Assembly (NCBI GenBank): GCA_900318465.1
Contig: ONKQ01000045.1
Coordinates: forward strand, 1 to 45,026
Source of the DNA: an uncultured Bacteroidales bacterium
GTDB lineage: Bacteria > Bacteroidota > Bacteroidia > Bacteroidales > F082
DNA length: 45,026 nucleotides
Direction of reading: 5' to 3'
Shown: positions 10,101-19,700 of the stretch, piece by piece
Layout: every line of letters begins with the position of its first letter
Numbering within the stretch: position 1 is the stretch's first letter
The notes under the pieces: model-generated
What the model was told of the DNA's origin: nothing
The model's input: only the letters and a program-made list of their open reading frames with translations
Databases searched by the model: none
Position numbers and translations under genes: made by a program

Positions 10101-10422
10101 CAAGGTCTATTCCGTGACAGGATTCCTCAATGGTTGCAGCAGCATGGCCAAAGTCATAGTAAAAATAGACCTTTCAAATGATAGTCATTCTGATGATGAG
10201 ACTTTTATCTTTCCGAATCCCGCCAATGACAAAGTCGAAATCTATGCACCACTCATTGATGAGGTGGAAGTCTTCAACCTTTTAGGCGTGCGCATCGAAC
10301 AAATCCGTACAGAGCGCCAAGCGGTCAAGCTGGATGTCAGCCATTACACCAATGGGGTTTATATCGTCCACATCAGATGCCTCAACAACCATTATTTCCA
10401 GAAACTCGTCGTTAAGCATTGA
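7120..10422 (+). CDS. Secreted C10 cysteine protease fused to beta-helix, FFG repeats and T9SS domain (paralogue 3)
   Basis: 1100 residues with the same architecture as the preceding gene: signal peptide (MKKLLVIVLLMCIAQLKAQ), propeptide, C10 domain with Cys164 (AGCVAIAMAQ) and His299 (GGHAFVCDG), beta-helix (about 357-753) ending DLGAYES, three FFG-type repeats (about 800-950), Ig-like YLWSTGDTT segment, T9SS tail from IFPNPANDK (about 1028). The early propeptide (FIKQQGKVNV...EEIKS) matches paralogue 1, while the rest matches paralogue 2, so the gene is a mosaic. The FFG repeats include one variant (ETFDFNGT). ATG 7120 was taken because it opens the signal peptide; the frame extends a few codons upstream. 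All catalytic residues look intact. Confidence 0.92.
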   Translation: MKKLLVIVLLMCIAQLKAQVRVGEAEAHATAECFIKQQGKVNVNALALSEEIKSRQSSQTNLYVFSIEPQGFVIVSALGDVLAYSLVSNMPPVNTLPDHITYWLNLYNESTDQLVMHPEQRKGPTRSQTTVEPLLTSCWGQGCYHNEACPSEASGPCYHVEAGCVAIAMAQIMYFHKSPITGNGETAYTCSPYGTLSANFGQTTYQWDEMADTLQESNTAVATLVYHCGISVRMKYSSNGSGAYSQDVPEALQQYFYYPAASYVRRANYDNQQWQRIIRNNLNQQHPVYYAGASSLGGHAFVCDGYDGNGMFHFNFGWDGVADGYYTLDSPYGFSDNQSIVHNIIPIDNIPIHSDSHGIIYVAPDGTGDGSSWEQATSGLQLAILKSTIDSSSVWVKEGTYTGNPDEEFAFTPLVGCRLYGGFKGDEPYDYDLAQRDFEAHPSILDGSQRQGVIGEISYGKDTIIIDGFTIQNGNAEYGGGILLQSNTQIRKCRFCHNHAQSYGGAISQYYLTKPRTILIEDCEFFDNKADYGGAIADYGSTSVSRCIFHDNHALSDGGGAYCITNVAHSHYFSCTFSNNIAQQGGGIAIFTGRGPTFWNCLINNNTAQTGGGCYLTKNTDLYNCTIVKNEGTEAYGGVYFNSPADIRNCIIWGNVCTNGDIQIGPLQTYTCCAIQGQPTEKGNNFSIALENDDDSTGFYVRFKDADVAAGSIGRDGDWRLQPNSFCIDRGDSIINQPEFDLDGNPRFRHKSIDLGAYESNTIAHFIEAIYCEHDPYYYQDSLIPGIGYYSFLYPGTQYDSLVILHMTNPPATISHIEEICENETFDFFGTPIAESGVYYKTINCITHELELSIKPLDYISMQKTICIDETFDFNGTILNETGTYYDTVDCIAYRLDLDVEPLVSHHLEEFICKGEAYDFFGHVLQNEGHYLETIGCHSYELDLTINQPPMIHCSNDTIVEFGHPAFLVASGADSYLWSTGDTTDRIIVYPKENKVYSVTGFLNGCSSMAKVIVKIDLSNDSHSDDETFIFPNPANDKVEIYAPLIDEVEVFNLLGVRIEQIRTERQAVKLDVSHYTNGVYIVHIRCLNNHYFQKLVVKH
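10336..10412 (+). repeat. 77-bp perfect direct repeat, copy 2 (T9SS tail of paralogue 3)
   Basis: Exact match to 6991-7067 in the preceding protease gene; both copies end at the same codon of the sorting domain. Confidence 0.95.
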
Positions 10423-10462
10423 CTGGCAACACTTCAACGCTAAAGGCGAAGGCTCTTTTTTA

Positions 10463-10493
10463 TTGCATGACATTTCCAATTTCATTATTTTTG
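10463..10493 (+). promoter_or_regulatory. Bacteroidota-type promoter of the restriction-modification gene
   Basis: TTG 10463-10465, a 20-base gap, then TATTTTTG 10486-10493. Transcription would start near 10500, leaving a short leader before ATG 10516. No convincing hairpin terminator was found between the protease gene and this promoter. Confidence 0.7.
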
Positions 10494-10515
10494 CGGCATA
10501 AAAGAAACCACATTC

Positions 10516-13482
10516 ATGCACAACGAGAAACAACAATCCGCAGCCGCAGCAAAGTTCGCTGAACGATGGAAAGGCAAAGGTTATGAGAAAGGCGAGTCGC
10601 AACTGTTTTGGACCGAACTGCTGACCAAGGTATACGGCATAGAGAACCCGAGCGAATTTATCCGTTACGAGGAGCAAGTCAAAGTGGACAAAACCAACTT
10701 CATTGACGGACATATCCCTTCGACTAAAGTCTTGATCGAGCAAAAGTCCTTGGGCAAGGATTTGCGTGCCCCCATCACACAAAGCGATGGTGGCAAGTTG
10801 ACCCCGTTCCAACAGGCCAAGCGATATGTGGCCAACATGCCACTTTCGCAACATCCACGCTGGGTTGTGACCTGCAACTTCGCTGAGTTTTATGTTTACG
10901 ATATGGAGTTCCCCAACGGTGAACCTGAGCATATCTATTTGAAAGACTTGGAAAAGGAATACTATCGATTGCATTTTCTCGTCGATGCGAACAGCGAGCA
11001 CATCACAAAAGAGATGCGGGTTTCTATGCAAGCTGGTGATATTGTAGGACGCATTTATGATGCCCTCCTGCAACAATACGGCGAAAGCACCGATGAAACC
11101 TTGCGCTGGCTCAATATCCTTTGTGTCCGCATCGTGTTTTGCCTTTATGCCGAGGATGCGGGTATTTTCCGCCACGACCAATTCCATGATTTCCTCGCAG
11201 GATACAATGCCAATGACTTGCGCCAAGCCTTGCGCGACCTGTTCGTGGTGCTCAACACACCTTTGGAAAAGCGCAGCCGTTATCTGAAAGAAGACTTGAA
11301 GGCCTTCCCTTACACCAACGGCGGATTGTTCGAGGAGGAAATCGAAATTCCGCAGTTTACTGAGGAAGTAAGACAAACCCTTTTGCAAAACGCCTCGTTG
11401 GACTTCGATTGGAGCGACATCTCCCCCACCATTTTCGGCGCAGTGTTTGAAAGCACCTTGAATCCCGAAACACGCCGCAGCGGTGGAATGCACTACACCT
11501 CCATCGAGAACATCCACAAAGTCATCGACCCATTGTTCCTCAACGACTTGCGACAAGAACTCGACCTTGTTTTGGCGGAAAAAGTGGAAAAGCAACGCCA
11601 ACGCAAACTCGACGAATACCAAGACAAACTCGCCTCTCTCACCTTCCTTGACCCGGCTTGTGGAAGCGGCAATTTCCTGACAGAAACCTATTTATCCTTG
11701 CGTCGTTTGGAGAACGAGGCCATCCGAGAACGCTACCACGGACAGATGATGATGGGAGATTTCAAGAATCCCGTCAAAGTGAGTATCCATCAGTTCTACG
11801 GAATCGAAATCAACGACTTCGCCGTCACCGTGGCCACTACTGCTTTGTGGATTTCGGAATCACAGATGCTTGCCGAAACCGAGCGCATCATCCAGCATGA
11901 CATTGATTTCTTGCCGCTGAAAAGCTATGCTAATATTCGTGAGGGCAATGCTTTGCGGATGGACTGGTCCACATTGAAGGAAAATGTAAGCCGGCCCTAT
12001 CTTTATACGAAAAAACTCAATGTCTTTGAGGTTGAAAAGATTTCAGAAGATGTTTTGTCTGCGCCATCCGAAGCTCATGAGCCAGCAGCACAATATAATA
12101 AGGTGTACGACGAACTGAATGTCATTACGGAGAAAGTCGAGAAAGGGCAACTTCCTATGGAACAAGCCCAACAACCCGTTGTTTATGATTACATTATGGG
12201 CAATCCGCCGTTTGTGGGGGCAAGAATGATGAATGCCCGACAGAAAGACGACCTTTTTGTAGTATTTGGCAACGAATGGAAAAACATTGGCAACATGGAC
12301 TATGTCAGCGGATGGTATATGAAAGCCTCCCAAATTTTGAAGCAAAACAGTCATACAAGAGCGGCCCTCGTTTCTACCAACAGCATTACTCAAGGCGAGC
12401 AAGTGGCCAATTTATGGAAGCCTTTGATGGAAAAGATGGAAATCCAAATTGACTTTGCCTACCGTACTTTCCGTTGGGACAGTGAATCAGATTCTAAGGC
12501 ACATGTGCATTGCGTCATTGTCGGTTTTTCCAACAGACATGCTTCGCCTCGGTCCAAAACCATCTTCGATGAAAATGGGGATGCCAAACCTGTCGAAAAC
12601 ATCAATGCATACTTGTTAGACACTGGAAATGTGTTTGTTGAAAACAGGAAAAAGCCCATCTGCCAAGTCCCCGAAATGCTTTTTGGAAGTATGCCTAACG
12701 ACGGAGGAAACCTAATCATAAGGGCGGAAGAATATGACGAGTTTATCAAAAGAGAGCCAAATGCTGCAAAATATGTTCGTGAATTTCTTGGTGCAGACGA
12801 GTTCATCAATGGAAGAAAACGCTATTGTTTGTGGCTCACCAATGTAAGTCCTGCTGAATTACGCCGGATGTCTTTGGTGGCAAAACGGGTTGAAGCAGTC
12901 AAATCATTGAGATTGGAAAGCCGCCGCAATGCCACGAAGACACTTGCTTATATACCGCACTTGTTTGGAGAAATTCGCCAACCCGAAAGCGGAAATTATC
13001 TTTTAGTTCCTCGCGTTTCCTCTGAAAATCGTCAATACATTCCTATTGGATTCTTGCCACATGAAGTCATTGCCAGCGATGCAACCCTCATCGTTCCCAA
13101 TGCAACCCTTTTCGAGTTCGGAATCTTGACTTCAAACATACACAATGCATGGATGCGCGTGGTTTGCGGAAGGCTGAAAAGCGATTATCGTTATTCTGTA
13201 AACATCGTATACAACAATTTCCCTTGGCCTAATCCTACTGAAGCACAAAAGACAAAAATCGAGAAAAATGCACAAGCCATCCTTGACGCAAGGGCAAAAT
13301 ATCCCGGTAGCACATTGGCCGATTTGTACGATGAAACCTTCATGCCAGCAGACCTGCGCAAAGCCCATGAACAGAACGACCGCGCCGTGATGGAGGCTTA
13401 CGGATTCAACTCCAAAGCTATAGCTGACGAAACCGAAATTGTCGCTGAACTTTTCAAACTATACCAAGCACTAACGAAATAG
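10516..13482 (+). CDS. MmeI-like (type IIL) restriction-modification enzyme, nuclease and adenine methyltransferase in one chain
   Basis: 988 residues. The N-terminal part has a PD-(D/E)XK-like triad, Asp64 with Glu75-Gln-Lys77 (in VLIEQKSLG), matching the spacing in MmeI-type enzymes. A helical spacer follows, then the N6-adenine methyltransferase core with SAM-binding FLDPACGSGNF (377-387) and catalytic NPPF (563-566). The C-terminal 300-400 residues should hold the target-recognition domain. In this family one protein both methylates one strand of its site and cuts unmodified DNA at a distance, so no separate subunits are needed, and none is adjacent. BREX PglX is a related alternative, but the N-terminal nuclease motif, the length and the absence of other BREX genes argue for MmeI-like. 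It converges on the helicase gene with a 10-bp gap. Confidence 0.88.
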   Translation: MHNEKQQSAAAAKFAERWKGKGYEKGESQLFWTELLTKVYGIENPSEFIRYEEQVKVDKTNFIDGHIPSTKVLIEQKSLGKDLRAPITQSDGGKLTPFQQAKRYVANMPLSQHPRWVVTCNFAEFYVYDMEFPNGEPEHIYLKDLEKEYYRLHFLVDANSEHITKEMRVSMQAGDIVGRIYDALLQQYGESTDETLRWLNILCVRIVFCLYAEDAGIFRHDQFHDFLAGYNANDLRQALRDLFVVLNTPLEKRSRYLKEDLKAFPYTNGGLFEEEIEIPQFTEEVRQTLLQNASLDFDWSDISPTIFGAVFESTLNPETRRSGGMHYTSIENIHKVIDPLFLNDLRQELDLVLAEKVEKQRQRKLDEYQDKLASLTFLDPACGSGNFLTETYLSLRRLENEAIRERYHGQMMMGDFKNPVKVSIHQFYGIEINDFAVTVATTALWISESQMLAETERIIQHDIDFLPLKSYANIREGNALRMDWSTLKENVSRPYLYTKKLNVFEVEKISEDVLSAPSEAHEPAAQYNKVYDELNVITEKVEKGQLPMEQAQQPVVYDYIMGNPPFVGARMMNARQKDDLFVVFGNEWKNIGNMDYVSGWYMKASQILKQNSHTRAALVSTNSITQGEQVANLWKPLMEKMEIQIDFAYRTFRWDSESDSKAHVHCVIVGFSNRHASPRSKTIFDENGDAKPVENINAYLLDTGNVFVENRKKPICQVPEMLFGSMPNDGGNLIIRAEEYDEFIKREPNAAKYVREFLGADEFINGRKRYCLWLTNVSPAELRRMSLVAKRVEAVKSLRLESRRNATKTLAYIPHLFGEIRQPESGNYLLVPRVSSENRQYIPIGFLPHEVIASDATLIVPNATLFEFGILTSNIHNAWMRVVCGRLKSDYRYSVNIVYNNFPWPNPTEAQKTKIEKNAQAILDARAKYPGSTLADLYDETFMPADLRKAHEQNDRAVMEAYGFNSKAIADETEIVAELFKLYQALTK

Positions 13483-13492
13483 ACCTATCCTA

Positions 13493-16400
13493 TCATGCCT
13501 CAACCAGCTCGATTTCCGTATCCGAAAGATAAACCAAATACCCCCGAACCTCCTTATCAGTCATGCTCTTAATGGCTGATACATAATCGTTTAGCTGCTT
13601 ATTGTGCTTCGGGTCTTTCTTGCCTGTCTTGTAATCAAGAAGATAAACCACATCGGAAAGTTCGGCGTAGCGGTCGAGGCGGCGGATTTCGCCTTGATGA
13701 AGGATTTCGCACTCGGTCTTAACTTTGGCGGAAGGCGCAAAGGCTGCTCCAATCCGCTGATGTTGAGCCATTTGCGCGAATTTATTACGAATCCAAGCGG
13801 CAGTCTTTTCGTTAATCGTGCCTTCTAAAATGTAGGGGGAAAGCACCGATTCCATCTCGTCAGCAAAGCGGATTTTCGACAAAATCTGATGTACCATCTC
13901 ACCCCATTCGCGAGGTTGCATCGGGTCATTGCCTTCCATCCAAAACATACTCGGCGTAGAGTCAACTTTGATTTTCTCGAACCAGTCGCTTGACATGGAG
14001 TCACATATCGTATTTTCTTCAGTGTCAACCGATTTTTGCTCCTTGGGGTTGCGGAAATCCGCCTCTCCATAGCGATAAATGGTCACGCCGTCGGCATCTT
14101 GCGTTTCAATATTAATATGTGTATCGTTCACCCAGTCGCGAAGCAAGTTGGGCTTGTCAGCCTTGCCCTGTTTGGCAATCACATACAACCGCTGGACTGG
14201 ACGCGTAAAGGTCACATAAAGCAAATTCAAGTTGTCCAATTGGTTGTAATGCCGCTCGCGCTCAACATGTTGCAAAGCAATCCCGCCCATGTTTTCGGCA
14301 TTACTGTCCAACTTGAACATCACTTGGTCAAGGTTGGGCAAGGGTTCAAAACCGAGCGTCTGAGGCTGCAACCACTCTTCTTCCGCCTTCGATTTGTTCA
14401 ACTTCTCGTCCAAATCAGTGATGGCCTCTGGATAGATGACCACATTGAACTGTAAGCCTTTAGACTTGTGTATCGTCATGATATTCACCGCATTGCCGCT
14501 CACCGACTTCACGGCCAAAACATTCTGTTTCTGTTCCCAAAAGTCCAAAAACTCAAGAATGCCTTCATTGAGGTTCGACTGATGCTTGAACACCTCTTCC
14601 ATGAAATAATTCACGAAATCATCGCGAAGCGAATCCAGACCGTATATCCTTAACAATGAAGCACATAAATCGTACAAACAAGTTGCCTTCGAGAAAGCTT
14701 TGGCCAAAGCATCGGATTCTTCTATACCCAAATCAGGCTCAATGGCTGCCAAGCCATTGGCAATAGCTTTCACATTGCCGAACAAACCATTGAGAGGGCC
14801 ATCGAAAGGTTGCGACTGCGTCAAGCGTCTGTAAAACAACATATTGGCAATATAAGCCTCGTTGGTGTTATGAATCAAATAGCGCAACGTGTTGACCAAA
14901 AGCTGCACCTTGGCCGACGATTTCAGCAGTATGGATACTTGCGAGATTACAGGGATGCCCTTGTCATTCAAATAATTGGCGATTTCCGAACCCAGATCGG
15001 TCTTTCGTGTAAGCACAGTGATGTCCTCAAAACGGTACCCGTGATGCTCCGTCAAGTCGCGGATAAGTTCCACTATCCGACCAAAGGAGTAGTCAGGTCG
15101 GGTTTCTGCATCGTAAAGCTCAATTTGCACCAAGCCTTCATCCTTTTTGGCGGGCTGTTGGGCTATGGAAACCGCTTTTCCATTCGCTTGAGTATCATCC
15201 TTATACACCTTTTGCAGGTCGGGAGCCAATTGGAGATAAGCACGTTCAAAAAAGGCATTGTTGAATGTCACCACGTTTTGGAACGAGCGGAAATTAGTCC
15301 CCAAATTATGGAAATCGAAATTATGCTGAAGGTTGAGCTGGTATTGCTCGAAAGCGGCTTTGCGCTCATCGTTCGGAAGGGCATAAATCTCAGGCAGTTG
15401 CACAAGCTGTTCCACCTCACCGCTACGGAACCGATAAATCGACTGCTTGCCATCGCCCACCACCATGCTCATTCCACCTGTCGACAAACCGTTGTCAATC
15501 AATGGAATGAGATTCTGCCATTGCAAAATCGATGTATCCTGAAACTCATCGACAAAGATATGTTGGAAACGCTCTCCGATACGCTCATACACAAAAGGCA
15601 CCGAGAAATCACCCATCACCTGATGCAACAGTTTGTTGAACTCTGAGATATGAACCACTTCGTCTTCCTGAGCCAGACGAACAAACTCAGTGCGTATTTT
15701 GGCGCGCAAGGCGTAAAGATACAGCAAGTCGCGCTGCGATTGATAGAACAAATATGCCCCAAACTCCTTTTCGTAATAGTCATTCAACGGCTCAAGTACG
15801 GCAAGCAAGGCTTCGTTGGCGTCTGCTTTCGCTTTGTCCGACAAGCATTTCCGAGCCTCTAAAGCCTTGCAAAAATAGCTGTTGGGCTTGCCGTAGCTCT
15901 TTTGTTCCAACTTATTGATGAACGAAACGAATCCCCGGTTCTTCTGCACATAATCTTCTGCTCTTGTGCCATATTGTTGCTCAACTGTGCGAAACTGATT
16001 GACAAAATCCCGAATCCTTTGCTCAAAACCTTTTGTCCTATCTTTCAGAAATTCAAGTGTTTGCTCGTATTGCTTAAGGTCTTGGATATTGTTGTTCTCG
16101 TCTTTTTGGTAGGCCTTCTCCTGCATCAGTTTCTTGACAAACTCATTCAGTTGCGAAGCCAAGTTGAGCGATTTCTCATTGGAAAACCTGTTGTCGCTAA
16201 AGTCTTGCAACAGCCTAACTATGAACGGATTGTCTTCGCTGATTTGCAAACCGATGTTATTGGTGACCGTTTGCGCCACATCGTCATTGTCGATGCTCAC
16301 GGTGTATTGGCTCGGCAGTCCAAGGTCATGGGCAAAGGTACGCGACAATTTCTGCACGAAAGCATCTATAGTGCTGACACAGAAGCAGCTATAGTCGTGG

Positions 16401-16720
16401 ATGATACGTGTCATCAAACGCTGTGCATTGCGCTTCAATTCCGCATCCGAAATGCCCAATTCACTGATTAGGTCAGCCTCCATCGTGTGCTCCTCAACCT
16501 TCTCGCTTGTAATAATATCGTTCAAATGGCTGACAATCTTTGCCTTCATGTCGTTGGCAGAGGCATTGGTGAAAGTAATGGCGAGAATATGGCGGAAATT
16601 GTCGACCAGGTGCTCACTGCCGAGACAAAGTTTCAGGTATTCCTTGACGATAGTGTACGTTTTTCCAGAGCCTGCCGAGGCTTGAAAAACCTTGAAATTC
16701 CGCATGTTGTCCGTAATCAT
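13493..16720 (-). CDS. addA: AddA/RecB-like UvrD-family helicase with C-terminal PD-(D/E)XK nuclease
   Basis: 1075 residues. The Walker A motif ASAGSGKT is at 14-21, followed by the UvrD-type motif AITFTNASANDMK, the Walker B box FVDEFQDTS, and motif VVGDGKQSIYRFR. The C-terminus carries a RecB-type nuclease core, Asp1016 and Asp1029-Tyr-Lys1031 (LDYKTGKK). This combination fits AddA, which with AddB resects double-strand breaks for RecA loading and degrades foreign linear DNA. No AddB-like partner gene lies in the window. The ATG overlaps the tamB stop by 4 bp (ATGA), so it is probably translated from the tamB transcript by coupling. The exact subfamily name is a motif-based judgement. Confidence 0.85.
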   Translation of the reverse strand: MITDNMRNFKVFQASAGSGKTYTIVKEYLKLCLGSEHLVDNFRHILAITFTNASANDMKAKIVSHLNDIITSEKVEEHTMEADLISELGISDAELKRNAQRLMTRIIHDYSCFCVSTIDAFVQKLSRTFAHDLGLPSQYTVSIDNDDVAQTVTNNIGLQISEDNPFIVRLLQDFSDNRFSNEKSLNLASQLNEFVKKLMQEKAYQKDENNNIQDLKQYEQTLEFLKDRTKGFEQRIRDFVNQFRTVEQQYGTRAEDYVQKNRGFVSFINKLEQKSYGKPNSYFCKALEARKCLSDKAKADANEALLAVLEPLNDYYEKEFGAYLFYQSQRDLLYLYALRAKIRTEFVRLAQEDEVVHISEFNKLLHQVMGDFSVPFVYERIGERFQHIFVDEFQDTSILQWQNLIPLIDNGLSTGGMSMVVGDGKQSIYRFRSGEVEQLVQLPEIYALPNDERKAAFEQYQLNLQHNFDFHNLGTNFRSFQNVVTFNNAFFERAYLQLAPDLQKVYKDDTQANGKAVSIAQQPAKKDEGLVQIELYDAETRPDYSFGRIVELIRDLTEHHGYRFEDITVLTRKTDLGSEIANYLNDKGIPVISQVSILLKSSAKVQLLVNTLRYLIHNTNEAYIANMLFYRRLTQSQPFDGPLNGLFGNVKAIANGLAAIEPDLGIEESDALAKAFSKATCLYDLCASLLRIYGLDSLRDDFVNYFMEEVFKHQSNLNEGILEFLDFWEQKQNVLAVKSVSGNAVNIMTIHKSKGLQFNVVIYPEAITDLDEKLNKSKAEEEWLQPQTLGFEPLPNLDQVMFKLDSNAENMGGIALQHVERERHYNQLDNLNLLYVTFTRPVQRLYVIAKQGKADKPNLLRDWVNDTHINIETQDADGVTIYRYGEADFRNPKEQKSVDTEENTICDSMSSDWFEKIKVDSTPSMFWMEGNDPMQPREWGEMVHQILSKIRFADEMESVLSPYILEGTINEKTAAWIRNKFAQMAQHQRIGAAFAPSAKVKTECEILHQGEIRRLDRYAELSDVVYLLDYKTGKKDPKHNKQLNDYVSAIKSMTDKEVRGYLVYLSDTEIELVEA

Positions 16721-19700
16721 GGGTTATCCTTTCCTTTTGGTTTGCCCATCATGGGGCCAGTGCCAGGCACAAGGCTCTTTTTCTTCCGAAACAGGTCTGC
16801 GAAACGGTCGAATGAACGGCTGTAACTGAGACCAAGCCCTTGCGTGTAAGGCGCAAGACGGTCAAACGCGAAAGTGGAATAATTGGTGTTGTAATTGGAA
16901 TGGTTGTAGAAATGCGCCTGCAAACGACCGTCCTCGGTCAGTTTGTAATACACGTCGAACTCACCGATAAGATTGGAGGCATTGCCTGAATTGCCGCCAT
17001 TGTTGGAAACCACGCCAACGTTGCTCTCAATGGTCAGACGATTGTCGAAGAACTCCGATTTCATGGCAATTTGGTACTCCTCGTAATTGTCACTGGAGTT
17101 TGAAGTGTGGTAGCGCAAACCAACATTCACATTGTCGGTGATGTTGACACTCAAAGCACTGAAAATCAAGTTGGACGTCAAAACACCCAAATAGTTTGTT
17201 GAGTTGTTGTTGGCGGTATTACCTGCATAACTGAACGAACCCAATATGAGCAGCGACAAAGCCTGTGAGGTCATAACTGCCTGATTGGTAGTGTCAATAA
17301 GGGTAAAAACCGTCTGCGCCACATCTTCCGAGGCATTGGGCAAGTTCATGCCAAAAGTGATGGTCGGATTGAGTAATGCATCTTTCAAATGGATGAGACA
17401 CTCCACGTTGACATTGGTAGACGTTGAGGCAGTAGAGTCGACCTGCACTCCCAACGACGCCAACGAGGTCTTCACGTTGTAAGCACCTGTAGCATCGATG
17501 CGCCCGTTGGTCGGATCGCCGGTGAACACAATTGTACCTCCTTTCTTCAAATTGAAATCGCGCGTCAGCACGTCCTTGAAATTCAATTGGAAATGTCCAT
17601 TGGCAATCATATAGTCGCCAATGAGCGAAAGAGGGGTACTACTGGATGTGCCAATCTTTATGTTGCCGTTGCCCGTGGCGTCAAGGATGCCGATGCCGGG
17701 AAGAGTGATGCGAAGGTCGGCCTGGTCGTTCACGTCAACATCCAAATTAATGGTCAAATTGCTCTTTTTCTTATTTTTCTCTTCCTCCTGATGTTGCTCC
17801 ACTTCCTCCTCATCAACTTCTTTGGGTGGTTGCACGAATACGATAAAGTCGTTGTCCTTAACGGTGGTGGAATGTTGTATGGGGATAACGACCTTGGTTC
17901 CCTTTTGGGTCATGGCTTTCACGCTGAGCAATATATCGTTGAACGGACCCTTCACCTTTACAAGTCCATTGGCGACGACGGAGCCATAGAAAGTGTCGTT
18001 GTCCTTGGCGGTGGTGGCCATGGCAAGGAACTGGCGCGGATAGAGCGTCAAGTCGAGGTTGAAGTTTTTCAGATGGTCGTGGGTTATCTTGCCGTCCACC
18101 ATGGCACGGTTGCCGACCGTGTCGACCAAAACCAAGTCCTTCAACAAAATCTCCTGGGAATTGAGAGAAATGGTCGGCTCAAAGGAATAGAATGTATTTA
18201 AGTAACCCACTTTGCAGCCGCCATCAATCACTTTGATCTTACCGTCCAATATGGGTTGCTTGAGCGAGCCGGTCACAGTCGCCCAACCTTCGGCATAGCC
18301 TTGCATCCGCGACACTGCCCCTGCAAGGACGGGTGTCAACACATTGAGCCTCAATGAGTCCATCTCGATTTTGAAGTCAAGATTGTCGGTTTGTCGCGCC
18401 GTGTAATAATGGCCCGAAACATCCAAGGTCTGTTTTCTTTGGTCAATGATGTCAACCGTCAGGTCGACAGCTTTGTTTTCATGGTCCCAAGCACTGCGGA
18501 TGGTAGCATCTCCAATCTGCCCGCCATCCATGCCGAGGCGGTTAATAGTCAGGTCGGCCAACACCATAGGCTTCTCCTTCAAGTTGCTCAGGAATGCTTC
18601 GCCCGAAATCAGACCATCTATGTCAAATCCCATGCGCTCAAATAGAATGTCGAAGTTGGAAATGTCAAAAGCGTGAAATTGAACTGCCAAGGTATCATGC
18701 TCTTGCTTAGGCACATATCCATCCACACGCACGAATTGGTCGCGATGGCTCAGCATCAAATTGGAAAGTGTGATGCGACCCTGATTAAAGTCGACAAAAT
18801 TGTTGGGCGAGAATTGCCAAAGCGTGTCGTTGATGCAAATGTCTCCATTTTTGATAGTAAAGATGCCACCATCCTCATGTGGATGGAAACAAGTTTCAAT
18901 CGCAGCGTGGTTGCGGATTTCCTCCGACTGGTTGTCCCAATTGATTCGCGCCGTAATGGTGTCGTCGGCCATTTTCGAGGACAGCAACAGATTGTCCAAG
19001 CCATAGGAAATCGTGTCGGTCTTGGTGATATTTGTCCAAGCAATTTCACCAATCGAAAGCGACCCAAACGCAGCCGTAGGTCCATTGAAATTTCTGAGTA
19101 CCAAATCGTTGATGTTCAAATCGCCAATCTTGATGGACTGGGTGCGAGCCGTCAGGTTAAACTGCCGCGACTTTGACGTGAACGTACAGTTGACCGAGGT
19201 GTTTTTCGCAATCTTCAGGTTGGGCATGAACAGCCGACTCAGCGTTTTGGTGTCTTTCAGCGTCAGGCTCACGATGAAATCCTGTTCCACGTCGTTCTTG
19301 AGCTTGTATTCTTGGAACTCCTCCTGGTTTTTTTCAAAGATGGGAAAATGCACGAAATAGTCGCCATACTCGTTGAACGAATTCATCATGTTGGCAAAAT
19401 TCATCTTGCCCGCCATCTCGAAGTCGAAAAAGTCATTGGTAAGGCTGATGCGTCGGTCCATCAGATTGTCATTGACGATTGAGGCATCAAAATAGCTCAT
19501 GTGATAAGTGCCTCGGCTGTCGTGGAAAGTCGTGTTTTCCAAGTGCAGCTCACCTTCCATAACATCAAGGTCAAATCCAGTCAGGTTGGCCACAATACTT
19601 GTACTGACTTCGGAAATGCTGTCGTTTTTCATCAGTTTCAAAGCACTCAAGTCGGCGTGACTGATGACAGCGGTGAAGTCGGCTTTCGGATATTTCTTGT

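Noticed and set aside
10425-10460. Possible terminator after the third protease gene
   Set aside because: A T-rich run follows GGCTC, but no stem longer than 4 bp with acceptable pairing could be drawn.
10282-11622. A 446-codon minus-strand open frame spanning the end of the third protease and the start of the restriction gene
   Set aside because: Both plus-strand genes have catalytic motifs in this stretch. The antisense frame crosses the promoter at 10463-10493 and has no family resemblance.
14810-16471. Plus-strand open frames of 189-278 codons opposite the helicase gene
   Set aside because: The minus strand carries continuous UvrD/AddA motifs. The plus-strand frames have no recognisable features.
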